From NCBI GenBank assembly GCA_014651175.1, contig BMWJ01000004.1, positions 310,001-374,000 of the forward strand: DNA of 64,000 nucleotides, in the 5' to 3' direction. Under the pieces are notes generated by a model, which did not search any database, was not told where the DNA came from, and was given only the letters and a program-made list of their open reading frames with translations. Of the stretch, positions 17,565 to 25,484 are shown piece by piece. Numbering within the stretch: position 1 is the first letter of the stretch; every line of letters starts with the position of its first letter. Both the position numbers and the translations under genes were made by a program. Origin of the DNA: Streptomyces clavifer. GTDB lineage: Bacteria; Actinomycetota; Actinomycetes; Streptomycetales; Streptomycetaceae.

Positions 17565-19265
17565 CTAGGCCTGGCGGCGGACCTCCACCACCCGGAAGCG
17601 GTTGGACACGAAGGCTCCGTCGCACAGCGCCGCGTTGGCTGCCGGGTTGCCGCCCGAACCGTGGAAGTCGGAGAACGCCGCCGTCTGGTTCACGAAGACC
17701 CCGCCCGTGAGGTTGAGCGAGAGCTGGGCCGACTCGTCGAAGCAGACGGTTTCCAGGGCCTGCTCCACCTCCGCCGACGTGGTGTACGCGCCGACGGTCA
17801 TCGCCCCCTTCTCCCGGATCGTGCGGCGGAGCAGGTCCAGCGCGTCACTGGTCGTATCGACGGCGACCGCGAACGAGACCGGGCCGAAGCACTCCGAGAG
17901 GTAGGCCGCCCCGTCATCGGGCTTCGTGCCGTCGAGCTTCACGATGACCGGCGTACGCACCACCGCGTCGGGGAAGTCGGGGTTGGCCACCGCCCGCGAG
18001 GCGAGCGCGACGTCTCCCAGGTCCGCTGCCGCTTCCAGGCGGGCCTTCACGTCCGGGTTCACCAGGGCGCCGAGCAGTCCGTTGGCCCGGGCGTCGTCGC
18101 CCAGCAGTGCGTTGACGGCCTCGGCGATGTCCGCCACCACGTTCTCGTAGGACTTGGTGCCCGCCTCGGTCGTGATGCCGCCGCGGGGGATGAGCAGATT
18201 CTGCGGGGTGGTGCACATCTGGCCGCTGTAGAGGGAGAGCGAGAAGGCCAGGTTGGAGAGCATGCCGCGGTAGTCGTCCGTGGAGTCGACGACGACGGTG
18301 TTGACGCCTGCCTTCTCCGTGTAGACCTGGGCCTGCCGGGCGTTGGCCTCCAGCCAGTCGCCGAAGGCGGTGGAGCCCGTGTAGTCGATGATCCTGATCT
18401 CGGGCCGTACCGCCAGGGTCTTGGCGATGCCCTCGCCGGGCCGCTCCGCCGCGAGCGCGACCAGATTCGGGTCGAAGCCCGCCTCGGACAGGACCTCGCG
18501 CGCCAGCCGGACCGTCAGGGCGAGCGGCAGGACCGCCCGGGGGTGCGGCTTGACCAGGACCGGATTGCCCGTCGCCAGAGAGGCGAAGAGGCCGGGGTAG
18601 CCGTTCCACGTGGGGAAGGTGTTGCAGCCGATCAGCAGAGAGATGCCCCGCCCGGCCGCCGTGTACGACTTGTGCAGCTGGAGCGGATCCCGCTTCCCCT
18701 GGGGCTTCGACCAGTCGACTGCCCCGGGCGTGCGCACTTGCTCCTCGTACGCGTACGCCACCGCCTCCATACCGCGGTCCTGGGCGTGCGGGCCGCCGGC
18801 CTGGAACGCCATCACGAAGGCCTGCCCGCTCGTGTGCATCACGGCGTGCGCCAGCTCGTGGGTGCGGGCGCTGATCCGGGCGAGGATCTCCAGGCAGACC
18901 AGGGCCCTGGTCTCCGGGCCCGCCGCGCGCCATGCGCCCATGCCGGCGCTCATCGCCGGGAGCAGGACGTCCAGCTCCGCGTGGGGGTACTCGACCCCGA
19001 GCTCGGGTCCGTACGGCGACACCTCCCCGCCGGTCCAGCCGTCGGTGCCGGGCTGGCCGAGGTCGAGCCGGGTGTGCAGCACGGCGTCGAACGCGGCCTT
19101 GCCCTCGGCCGCGCCCAGGCTGCCGGGGAGGCCGCCCTCGCCGTAGGCCTTGGGGTGCTCGGGGTGCGGCGACCAGTAGCCGCGCGTACGGATCGCTTCG
19201 AGGGCCTGGTCGAGCGTGCGGCGGTGGGTCTCGGACAGCTTCTCGGGGGAAAGTACGGCGGCCAT
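17565..19265 (-). CDS. paaN: Phenylacetate degradation aldehyde dehydrogenase PaaN
   Basis: 566-aa ALDH-superfamily protein of the PaaN type. Segments include GCNTFPTWNGYPGLFASLATGNPVLVKPHP (cofactor region), YTGSTAFGDWLEANA, and YSGQMCTTPQNLLIPRGG around residue 350 with the candidate catalytic Cys. FSDFHGSGGNPAANAALCDGAFVSNRFR is near the end. No fused enoyl-CoA hydratase is present, unlike PaaZ, so a separate hydratase would be needed. It is transcribed divergently from the TetR regulator, with the operator in between. Confidence 0.93.
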   Translation of the reverse strand: MAAVLSPEKLSETHRRTLDQALEAIRTRGYWSPHPEHPKAYGEGGLPGSLGAAEGKAAFDAVLHTRLDLGQPGTDGWTGGEVSPYGPELGVEYPHAELDVLLPAMSAGMGAWRAAGPETRALVCLEILARISARTHELAHAVMHTSGQAFVMAFQAGGPHAQDRGMEAVAYAYEEQVRTPGAVDWSKPQGKRDPLQLHKSYTAAGRGISLLIGCNTFPTWNGYPGLFASLATGNPVLVKPHPRAVLPLALTVRLAREVLSEAGFDPNLVALAAERPGEGIAKTLAVRPEIRIIDYTGSTAFGDWLEANARQAQVYTEKAGVNTVVVDSTDDYRGMLSNLAFSLSLYSGQMCTTPQNLLIPRGGITTEAGTKSYENVVADIAEAVNALLGDDARANGLLGALVNPDVKARLEAAADLGDVALASRAVANPDFPDAVVRTPVIVKLDGTKPDDGAAYLSECFGPVSFAVAVDTTSDALDLLRRTIREKGAMTVGAYTTSAEVEQALETVCFDESAQLSLNLTGGVFVNQTAAFSDFHGSGGNPAANAALCDGAFVSNRFRVVEVRRQA

Positions 19266-19313
19266 GACGGACCAACTCCTCGTCGAGCCGGGCAGGGATG
19301 TGCGGACGGAGTT

Positions 19314-19341
19314 AGAGTAACCGAACGATCGGTCGGGACAA
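19314..19341 (-). promoter_or_regulatory. Putative paaN promoter
   Basis: On the minus strand TTGTCC (19341-19336) and TACTCT (19319-19314) are separated by 16 bp, and the spacer is almost exactly the operator palindrome. A repressor bound there would block RNA polymerase. Confidence 0.5.
19320..19337. promoter_or_regulatory. PaaR-type operator 2 (paaN/tetR intergenic)
   Basis: ACCGAACGATCGGTCGGG, the same 18-bp element as before paaA, in the divergent promoter of paaN and the TetR gene. This fits autoregulation plus control of paaN. Confidence 0.78.
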
Positions 19342-19357
19342 GGGGCCCCAAGGAACC

Positions 19358-19366
19358 TGTGGACAA
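19358..19366 (-). other. DnaA box 4
   Basis: TGTGGACAA, the complement of the optimal box TTGTCCACA, 21 bp from operator 2 and 22 bp before the TetR start codon. Confidence 0.65.
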
Positions 19367-19388
19367 CTCATGGGGGAGGATCGCGGAC

Positions 19389-19982
19389 ATGACCACGCCC
19401 AAGCGGGACACGTACACCCCGGAGACCCTCCTCGCCGTCGCCGTCCGTGTCTTCAACGAGCGCGGTTACGACGGCACATCCATGGAGTACCTCTCCCGGG
19501 CGGCGGGCATCTCCAAGTCGTCCATCTACCACCACGTGGCGGGCAAGGAAGAACTGCTGAGGCGGGCGGTGAGCCGGGCGCTCGACGGGCTGTTCGGCAT
19601 CCTCGACGAGCCGGGTGCGACGCAGGGGCGGGCCGTCGCGCAGGTCGAATACGTCACGCGCCGGACCGTCGAGGTGCTGATGGACGAGCTGCCGTACGTC
19701 ACGCTGCTGCTGCGCGTGCGCGGCAACACGAAGACCGAGCGCTGGGCCCTGGAGCGGCGGCGCGAGTTCGACCAGCGGGTGTCCGAACTGCTCAAGGCCG
19801 CGGTGGCGGAGGGGGACCTTCGCGCCGACGTGGACATACGCATGGCCACCCGGTTGATCTTCGGGATGGTGAACTCCCTGGTCGAGTGGTACCGCCCGCA
19901 GCCCGGCGGATCCCCTGAGCGGGAGCAGCTGGCCGACACGGTCGTCCAGCTGGCGTTCGAGGGCATGAGGGCCAGCCGCTGA
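19389..19982 (+). CDS. paaR: TetR-family regulator, probable PaaR
   Basis: 197 aa from ATG 19389. The N-terminal HTH (VFNERGYDGTSMEYLSRAAGISKSSIYHHVAGKEELL) is canonical TetR. The ligand domain carries YVTRRTVEVLMDELPYVTLLLRVRG and ERRREFDQRVSELL. Divergence from paaN over an ACCGAACGATCGGTCGG palindrome also found before paaA makes it the likely phenylacetyl-CoA-responsive repressor. The symbol rests on this context, not on a confirmed ligand. A third near-identical site precedes bkdA1. Confidence 0.88.
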   Translation: MTTPKRDTYTPETLLAVAVRVFNERGYDGTSMEYLSRAAGISKSSIYHHVAGKEELLRRAVSRALDGLFGILDEPGATQGRAVAQVEYVTRRTVEVLMDELPYVTLLLRVRGNTKTERWALERRREFDQRVSELLKAAVAEGDLRADVDIRMATRLIFGMVNSLVEWYRPQPGGSPEREQLADTVVQLAFEGMRASR

Positions 19983-20003
19983 GCCCGGCACCGGGTGCCG
20001 GCT
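19982..20003. terminator. Short hairpin between tetR and lrp
   Basis: AGCCCGGCACC and GGTGCCGGCT pair as GGCACC/GGTGCC plus AGCC/GGCT with one bulge, immediately after the TetR stop, between converging genes. Confidence 0.5.
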
Positions 20004-20053
20004 GAACCGTCCGTTCGCCCGGTGGGTGACCGGGCCCGTGCGTGCGTTCCGGC

Positions 20054-20575
20054 TCAGCCGAGCTCGGTCGGGCGGTCGGGGTGGGGGCCCGGATCGGTCT
20101 CCTCGAACACCAGCAGTGTGCGGGTCGAGAGCACCTCCGGTATGGCCTGGATCCTCGTCAGGACCAGCTCGCGCAGTGCCCGGTTGTCCGGGGTGTGGAC
20201 CAGGAGCAGGACGTCGAAGTCCCCGCTGACCAGGGCGATGTGGGTGGCACCCGGCAGCGCCTGGAGCTCTTCGCGCACGGTGCGCCAGGAATTCTGGACG
20301 ATCTTCAGTGTGATGTAGGCGGAAGCCCCCTGTCCCGCCCGCTCGTGATTCACCCGCGCGCTGAAACCGCGGATCACGCCGTCCTCGACGAGCCGGTTGA
20401 TCCGGGCGTACGCGTTCGCCCGGGAGACGTGGACGCGTTCGGCGACCGCCCTTATGGAGGCTCGGCCGTCCGTCTGCAGGATGCGGAGGATCGCCCGGTC
20501 GACGGAGTCCAGCGGTCGCGCGGGCGGAACCTGGCCCGGTTCCCCGCCCTTGTCGGCCATTCGTTCAGCTGCCAT
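20054..20575 (-). CDS. bkdR: Lrp/AsnC-family regulator (BkdR-like)
   Basis: 173 aa. HTH region LDSVDRAILRILQTDGRASIRAVAERVHVSRANAYARINRLVEDGVI; RAM ligand domain with LVSGDFDVLLLVHTPDNRAL. Start ATG 20575 has GGGAGG about 9-10 nt upstream; a second in-frame ATG is at 20560. It is divergent from the first bkd operon, as BkdR is in other bacteria, so it probably responds to branched-chain amino or keto acids and controls bkdA1B1C1. Confidence 0.88.
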   Translation of the reverse strand: MAAERMADKGGEPGQVPPARPLDSVDRAILRILQTDGRASIRAVAERVHVSRANAYARINRLVEDGVIRGFSARVNHERAGQGASAYITLKIVQNSWRTVREELQALPGATHIALVSGDFDVLLLVHTPDNRALRELVLTRIQAIPEVLSTRTLLVFEETDPGPHPDRPTELG

Positions 20576-20633
20576 CTGCCGGTGCCTCCCTGTTGTGGAC
20601 GACCTGTATCCATCCCAGGCTGTGGAGAACCGT

Positions 20634-20642
20634 TTGTCCACA
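20634..20642 (+). other. DnaA box 5
   Basis: Exact TTGTCCACA in the lrp/bkdA1 gap, with a one-mismatch copy TGTGGAGAA (complement TTCTCCACA) at 20621-20629. It lies 35 bp before the PaaR-like site. Confidence 0.65.
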
Positions 20643-20665
20643 GGCTGACCGCGCCTGTAGCCAAA

Positions 20666-20695
20666 TTGCGCCGGCGACCGAACAATCGGTAGGTG
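20666..20695 (+). promoter_or_regulatory. Putative bkdA1 promoter overlapping operator 3
   Basis: TTGCGC (20666-20671) and TAGGTG (20690-20695) are 18 bp apart, and the PaaR-like palindrome fills the spacer as it does at paaN. The -10 match is weak. Confidence 0.4.
20677..20694. promoter_or_regulatory. PaaR-type operator 3 (bkdA1 promoter)
   Basis: ACCGAACAATCGGTAGGT matches the palindromic consensus ACCGAACGATCGGTCGGT at 16 of 18 positions, with the same spacing as the paaA and paaN copies. It lies between lrp and bkdA1. Confidence 0.65.
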
Positions 20696-20786
20696 AGGCA
20701 CACCACACCGGTGCCGAGCCCAAGCGTCGACATTCCTGCAGATTTCGACACCCCTCGATATATCTCGATGCCAGGAGGTGCTTGTC

Positions 20787-21950
20787 ATGACGGTCCAAGA
20801 GCTGCCCGGCGCAGCCGCCTACCGGCCCACGCCGCCCCCGGCCTGGAAGCCGCTCACCGACCCCGCGCCGCTGCTCCCGGACCCCGAGCCGTACCGCGTG
20901 CTCGGTACGGAGGCGGCGGCCGGAGCGGATCCCGAGCTCCTGCTGCGGCTCTACGCCGAGCTGGTGCGGGGCCGCCGCTACAACGCCCAGGCCACCGCCC
21001 TGACCAAGCAGGGCCGGCTCGCGGTGTATCCGTCGAGCACCGGCCAGGAGGCCTGCGAGATCGCGGCAGCCCTCGTGCTGGAGGAGCGGGACTGGCTCTT
21101 TCCCAGCTACCGCGACACCCTCGCCGCGGTGGCGCGCGGCTTGGACCCCGTAGAGGCGCTGACCCTGCTCCGAGGGGACCGCCACACCGGGTACGACCCG
21201 CGTGAGCACCGCATCGCCCCGCTCTGCACCCCGCTGGCCACACAGCTGCCGCATGCCGTCGGCCTGGCGCACGCGGCACGGCTCAAGGGCGACGACGTGG
21301 TGGCACTCGCCATGGTCGGCGACGGCGGCACGAGCGAGGGCGACTTCCACGAGGCACTGAACTTCGCGGCCGTCTGGCGGGCCCCCGTGGTCTTCCTCGT
21401 GCAGAACAACGGCTTCGCGATCTCCGTCCCCCTGGCCAAGCAGACCGCCGCGCCGTCGCTCGCGCACAAGGCGGTGGGGTACGGGATGCCGGGCCGGCTG
21501 GTCGACGGCAACGACGCGGCCGCGGTGCACGAGGTGCTCGCCGACGCGATGGCGCGTGCCAGGCGTGGCGAGGGGCCGACGCTGGTCGAGGCGGTGACGT
21601 ACCGAATGGACGCCCATACGAACGCGGACGACGCCACCAGGTACCGGGTGGACAGCGAGGTGGAGGCGTGGCGTGCGCACGATCCGATCCTGCTGCTGGA
21701 GCGGGAGCTGACCGGGCGGGGGCTGCTGGACGAGGACGGCGTCCGCACCGTGCGGGAGGCTGCGGAGCGTATGGCGGCGGGCCTGCGCGAGCAGATGAAC
21801 GCCGATCCGGTGCTCGACCCGATGGATCTCTTCTCCCATGTCTACGAGGAACAGACCGGGCAGCTGCGTGAGCAGGCCGCCCGGCTGCGGGTCGAGCTGG
21901 ACGCCGAGCACGACCGGCACGACGAGAGCGGCGCGGAGGACGTGCGATGA
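20787..21950 (+). CDS. bkdA1: Branched-chain 2-keto-acid dehydrogenase E1 alpha (copy 1)
   Basis: 387-aa TPP-dependent dehydrogenase subunit that decarboxylates keto acids of Leu, Ile and Val. The TPP-binding motif GDGGTSEGDFHEALNFAAVW...VQNNGF starts near residue 177. The phosphorylatable-loop region MDAHTNADDATRYR is present, as is the substrate region YPSSTGQEACEIAAALVLEERDWLFPSYRDT. ATG 20787 has a perfect AGGAGGT 7 nt upstream. It is coupled to E1 beta by ATGA. Acyl-CoAs made by this complex prime branched fatty acids and polyketides. A paralogue lies at 41742. Confidence 0.93.
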   Translation: MTVQELPGAAAYRPTPPPAWKPLTDPAPLLPDPEPYRVLGTEAAAGADPELLLRLYAELVRGRRYNAQATALTKQGRLAVYPSSTGQEACEIAAALVLEERDWLFPSYRDTLAAVARGLDPVEALTLLRGDRHTGYDPREHRIAPLCTPLATQLPHAVGLAHAARLKGDDVVALAMVGDGGTSEGDFHEALNFAAVWRAPVVFLVQNNGFAISVPLAKQTAAPSLAHKAVGYGMPGRLVDGNDAAAVHEVLADAMARARRGEGPTLVEAVTYRMDAHTNADDATRYRVDSEVEAWRAHDPILLLERELTGRGLLDEDGVRTVREAAERMAAGLREQMNADPVLDPMDLFSHVYEEQTGQLREQAARLRVELDAEHDRHDESGAEDVR

Positions 21951-22978
21951 CGACCGTTGCGGCGGCGGCCGGGGAGCGGACCGGCAGGGCCAAGCCGGCC
22001 ACCATGGCGCAGGCCCTCGGGCGCGCGCTGCGCGACTCGATGGCCGAGGACCCGACGGTCCATGTCCTCGGCGAGGACGTCGGCACGCTGGGCGGGGTCT
22101 TCCGCGTCACCGATGGACTGGCGAAGGAGTTCGGCGACGACCGCTGCACGGACACGCCGCTGGCCGAGGCGGGAATCCTCGGCGCGGCGGTCGGCATGGC
22201 GATGTACGGGCTGCGGCCCGTCGTGGAGATGCAGTTCGACGCGTTCGCCTATCCGGCGTTCGAACAGCTGATCAGTCATGTGGCCAAGATGCGCAACCGG
22301 ACCCGGGGGGCGATGCCGCTGCCGATCACGGTGCGGGTGCCCTACGGCGGAGGTATCGGCGGCGTCGAGCACCACAGTGACTCCTCGGAGGCCTACTACA
22401 TGGCGACGCCGGGTCTGCATGTCGTCGTGCCGGCCACGGTCGACGACGCGTACGGGCTGCTGAGGGCGTCCATCGCCTCCGACGATCCGGTGGTCTTCCT
22501 CGAGCCCAAGCGGCTCTACTGGTCCAAGGCCGCCTGGTCCCCCGACGCGCCTGCGGCGGTCGAGCCCATCGGACGGGCCGTGGTCCGCCGCTCCGGGCGC
22601 AGCGCGACCCTCATCACCTACGGGCCTTCCCTGCCGGTGTGTCTGGAGGCCGCGGAGGCTGCCACGGCCGAGGGCTGGGACCTGGAGGTCGTCGACCTGC
22701 GTTCGCTCGTTCCCTTCGACGACGAGACCGTTGCCGCCTCCGTGCGGCGCACAGGCCGGGCCGTGGTCGTCCACGAGTCCTCCGGTTTCGGCGGTCCGGG
22801 CGGCGAGATCGCGGCCCGGATCACCGAGCAGTGCTTCCACCACCTGGAGGCGCCGGTGCTGCGCGTGGCCGGGTTCGACATTCCGTATCCGCCGCCGATG
22901 CAGGAGCGGCACCACCTGCCGGGCGTGGACCGGGTGCTCGACGCGGTGGCCCGTCTTCAGTGGGAGGCCGAGGGCTGA
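21947..22978 (+). CDS. bkdB1: Branched-chain 2-keto-acid dehydrogenase E1 beta (copy 1)
   Basis: 343 aa, overlapping E1 alpha by 4 nt. Hallmarks are VLGEDVGTLGGVFRVTDGL with the TPP-contacting Glu, RVPYGGGIGGVEHHSDSSEAYY, the cation-binding FLEPKRLYW and VVHESSGFGGPGGEIAARITE. It forms the alpha2-beta2 heterotetramer with BkdA1. N-terminal residues 1-18 are longer and less conserved than in copy 2. Confidence 0.94.
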   Translation: MTTVAAAAGERTGRAKPATMAQALGRALRDSMAEDPTVHVLGEDVGTLGGVFRVTDGLAKEFGDDRCTDTPLAEAGILGAAVGMAMYGLRPVVEMQFDAFAYPAFEQLISHVAKMRNRTRGAMPLPITVRVPYGGGIGGVEHHSDSSEAYYMATPGLHVVVPATVDDAYGLLRASIASDDPVVFLEPKRLYWSKAAWSPDAPAAVEPIGRAVVRRSGRSATLITYGPSLPVCLEAAEAATAEGWDLEVVDLRSLVPFDDETVAASVRRTGRAVVVHESSGFGGPGGEIAARITEQCFHHLEAPVLRVAGFDIPYPPPMQERHHLPGVDRVLDAVARLQWEAEG

Positions 22979-24351
22979 TGGCGCAGGTACTCGAATTCAA
23001 GCTGCCGGACCTCGGGGAAGGGCTGACCGAGGCCGAGATCGTGCGCTGGCTGGTGGAGGTCGGCGACGTGGTCGCCATCGACCAGCCGGTCGTCGAGGTC
23101 GAGACGGCCAAGGCGATGGTGGAGGTGCCGTGCCCGTACGGGGGCGTGGTGACGGCGAGGTTCGGCGAGGAGGGAGCGGAGCTCCCGGTGGGGGCTCCGC
23201 TGCTGACCGTGGCGGTCGGGACGGCGCCGAAGGCGGGGCAGCCGGCCACCAGTGTGCCTTCCGGTTCCGACTCCGGCTCCGGCGCCGCCGAGGAGACCGA
23301 GTCGTCCGGCAACGTGCTGGTCGGCTACGGCACGGGCGCACCCGCTGCGCGCCGCCGCAGAGTCAGGCCCGCCCCGGTCACGGCTGCGGTTCCGGTGGTG
23401 GTGCCGGCTCCGGTTCCTTCCCCGGCGTCGGTTCCGGTCGCCGGTGCTCATGAGGCGAGGGGGCCCGTGGCGGTCGTCTCCCCCCTGGTGCGGAAGCTGG
23501 CGCGGCAGCACGGGCTCGACCTTCACCGCGTCGTGGGTTCCGGACGCGACGGGCTGATTCTGCGCACCGATGTCGAGTCTGCGATCAGGACGGCGGACGA
23601 GGAACTCTCCGCTCCTGCGGCCCCGGTGGCCCGGACGGCTTCGGTTCTCGCCGGTGAGCGCGTTCCGCTGCGTGGGGTCCGGGGAGCGGTCGCCGACAAG
23701 CTGGCGCGGAGCCGGCGCGAGATTCCCGACGCCACGTGCTGGGTCGACGCCGATGCCACCGAGCTGATGGCGGCGAGGGCCGCGATGAACGGAGCCGGTG
23801 CTTCCGCGGTGACGCCCAAGGTGTCGGTGCTCGCTCTGCTGGCTCGCGTCTGCACGGCGGCTCTGGCCCGGTTCCCCGAGCTCAACTCCACCGTGGACGC
23901 GGAGGCCAGGGAGATCGTGCGGCTTCCGGAGGTGCACCTCGGGTTCGCCGCCCAGACGGAGCGAGGTCTGGTCGTTCCGGTCGTACGGGACGCGCACTCC
24001 CGGAACGCGGAGTCGATCGGTGCGGAGATCGCCCGGCTGACCGAGGCGGCCCGGACGGGCAAGCTGACCCCGGCACAGCTGACCGGCGGGACCTTCACGC
24101 TGAACAACTACGGCGTGTTCGGCGTCGACGGTTCGACCCCGATCATCAACCACCCGGAGGCGGCGATGCTCGGGGTCGGCCGGATCGTGCCCAAGCCCTG
24201 GGTCCACCAGGGGGAGCTGGCGGTGCGCCAGGTCGTCCAGCTCTCGCTCACCTTCGACCACAGGGTCTGCGACGGCGGCACGGCGGGAGGCTTCCTGCGG
24301 TACGTGGCCGACTGCGTGGAACAGCCGGCCGTGCTTCTGCGCACGCTGTAG
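22978..24351 (+). CDS. bkdC1: Dihydrolipoyl acyltransferase E2 of bkd complex (copy 1)
   Basis: 457 aa, ATG overlapping the bkdB1 stop by one base. One lipoyl domain spans about 1-80 with the lipoylated Lys in ETAKAMVEV near residue 44. An Ala/Pro/Val-rich linker follows. The E1/E3-binding domain is at about 160-200 (VVSPLVRKLARQHGLDLHRVVGSGRDGLILRTDV), and the catalytic domain ends with FDHRVCDGG (catalytic His near 428, HxxxDG). No E3 lipoamide dehydrogenase is nearby, so it must be shared. Confidence 0.94.
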   Translation: MAQVLEFKLPDLGEGLTEAEIVRWLVEVGDVVAIDQPVVEVETAKAMVEVPCPYGGVVTARFGEEGAELPVGAPLLTVAVGTAPKAGQPATSVPSGSDSGSGAAEETESSGNVLVGYGTGAPAARRRRVRPAPVTAAVPVVVPAPVPSPASVPVAGAHEARGPVAVVSPLVRKLARQHGLDLHRVVGSGRDGLILRTDVESAIRTADEELSAPAAPVARTASVLAGERVPLRGVRGAVADKLARSRREIPDATCWVDADATELMAARAAMNGAGASAVTPKVSVLALLARVCTAALARFPELNSTVDAEAREIVRLPEVHLGFAAQTERGLVVPVVRDAHSRNAESIGAEIARLTEAARTGKLTPAQLTGGTFTLNNYGVFGVDGSTPIINHPEAAMLGVGRIVPKPWVHQGELAVRQVVQLSLTFDHRVCDGGTAGGFLRYVADCVEQPAVLLRTL

Positions 24352-24608
24352 CCGCCCCTGCGCGTAGAGGCGGTGCATGGACACGGTGCGCGGACGCGGT
24401 GCGGACATGGGCGACGGCGTGGTGCGGTGGGGAGCCGTGTGGCGCGTGGGCGGTGCATGGATGTCCGGCCGGTCCGTCGGCCGGGCATCCACGGCAGCCC
24501 CTCGCTCCCCACGGGTCTCTTCATCCGCCGGGTCCTTCACCCCGGGACCGTCTGTGAGTTCCGTACCCGGCGGAATCAGCGGGGGCGGGTGGCACGCATA
24601 CTCGGGGC

Positions 24609-25484
24609 ATGACCGCGTATGACGCCATCGTTCTCGCCGGAGGGGCCGCGAAGCGGCTCGGGGGAGCCGACAAGCCAGGACTCCGGGTGGGTGGACGGTC
24701 GCTTCTCGACCGGGTGCTCGCCGTCTGCGCCGACGCCGGGACCACCGTGGTGGTGGGCGGTCGCCGCCCCACGGTGCGCCCGGTCCTCTGGACCCGCGAA
24801 GCGCCCGAAGGAGGCGGCCCGTTGGCCGCGCTCGGGGCCGGGGTACGGCACACGACCGCGGAGAGCGTTCTCGTGCTCTCCGCGGATCTGCCGTTCCTGG
24901 GACAGGCGACGGTTCGCTCGCTGCTGACTGCCGCCGGGACAGGAGCCCACGAGGGCGCGTTGTGCAGGGATCCGGACGGGCGGGACCAGCCGCTGGTCGC
25001 GGTCTACCGCGGCGAGCCGCTGCGGCGGGAGCTCGCTCTCCTCGCCACCGAACACGGCAGTCTCGCCGGTCTGCCGCTGCGGCTGCTGACGGCCGAACTG
25101 GACCTGGCCCCGGTCGCGGCGGACCCCCTCGCCTCGTTCGACTGCGACACCTGGGAAGACATTGCTGCCGCCAGGGCGCGGATCAGGGAGCATGGGACCG
25201 TGCTGGACGAATGGATCACCGCAGTCAAGAACGAACTGGGCATCGAACTCGACGTCGACACCGATGTCCTGCTCGACCTCGCCCGCGACGCCGCGCACGG
25301 CGTGGCCCGCCCCGCCGCGCCGCTGACCACGTTCCTGGTCGGGTACGCGGCGGCCATGGCGAGCAGCGGCAAGAGCCCGGAAGCCGCGGCCGAAGCGGTG
25401 GCGGAGGCCGCCCGCAAGGCCACCGCGCTCGCCCTCCGGTGGGAGGAGGAGACGGAGACCGACAGGGGACCCGGCACACCATGA
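24609..25484 (+). CDS. mobA: MobA-like nucleotidyltransferase fused to DUF6457
   Basis: 291 aa. Residues 1-190 are an NTP-transferase of the molybdenum cofactor guanylyltransferase type: LAGGAAKRLGGADKPGLRVGG (nucleotide loop), metal-binding LSADLPFLG, and PLVAVYRGEPLRREL. From about residue 197 a separate helical domain begins (LDEWITAVKNELGIELDVDTDVLLDLARDAAHGVARPAAPLTTFLVGYAAA), which is DUF6457. It overlaps moeA by ATGA, supporting a role in Mo-cofactor maturation. Confidence 0.9.
   Translation: MTAYDAIVLAGGAAKRLGGADKPGLRVGGRSLLDRVLAVCADAGTTVVVGGRRPTVRPVLWTREAPEGGGPLAALGAGVRHTTAESVLVLSADLPFLGQATVRSLLTAAGTGAHEGALCRDPDGRDQPLVAVYRGEPLRRELALLATEHGSLAGLPLRLLTAELDLAPVAADPLASFDCDTWEDIAAARARIREHGTVLDEWITAVKNELGIELDVDTDVLLDLARDAAHGVARPAAPLTTFLVGYAAAMASSGKSPEAAAEAVAEAARKATALALRWEEETETDRGPGTP

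Noticed and set aside
16566-19388. Plus-strand frame running into the TetR gene from 16566
   Set aside because: It overlaps trmH in another frame and paaN in antisense; only the part from 19389 on encodes a conserved protein.
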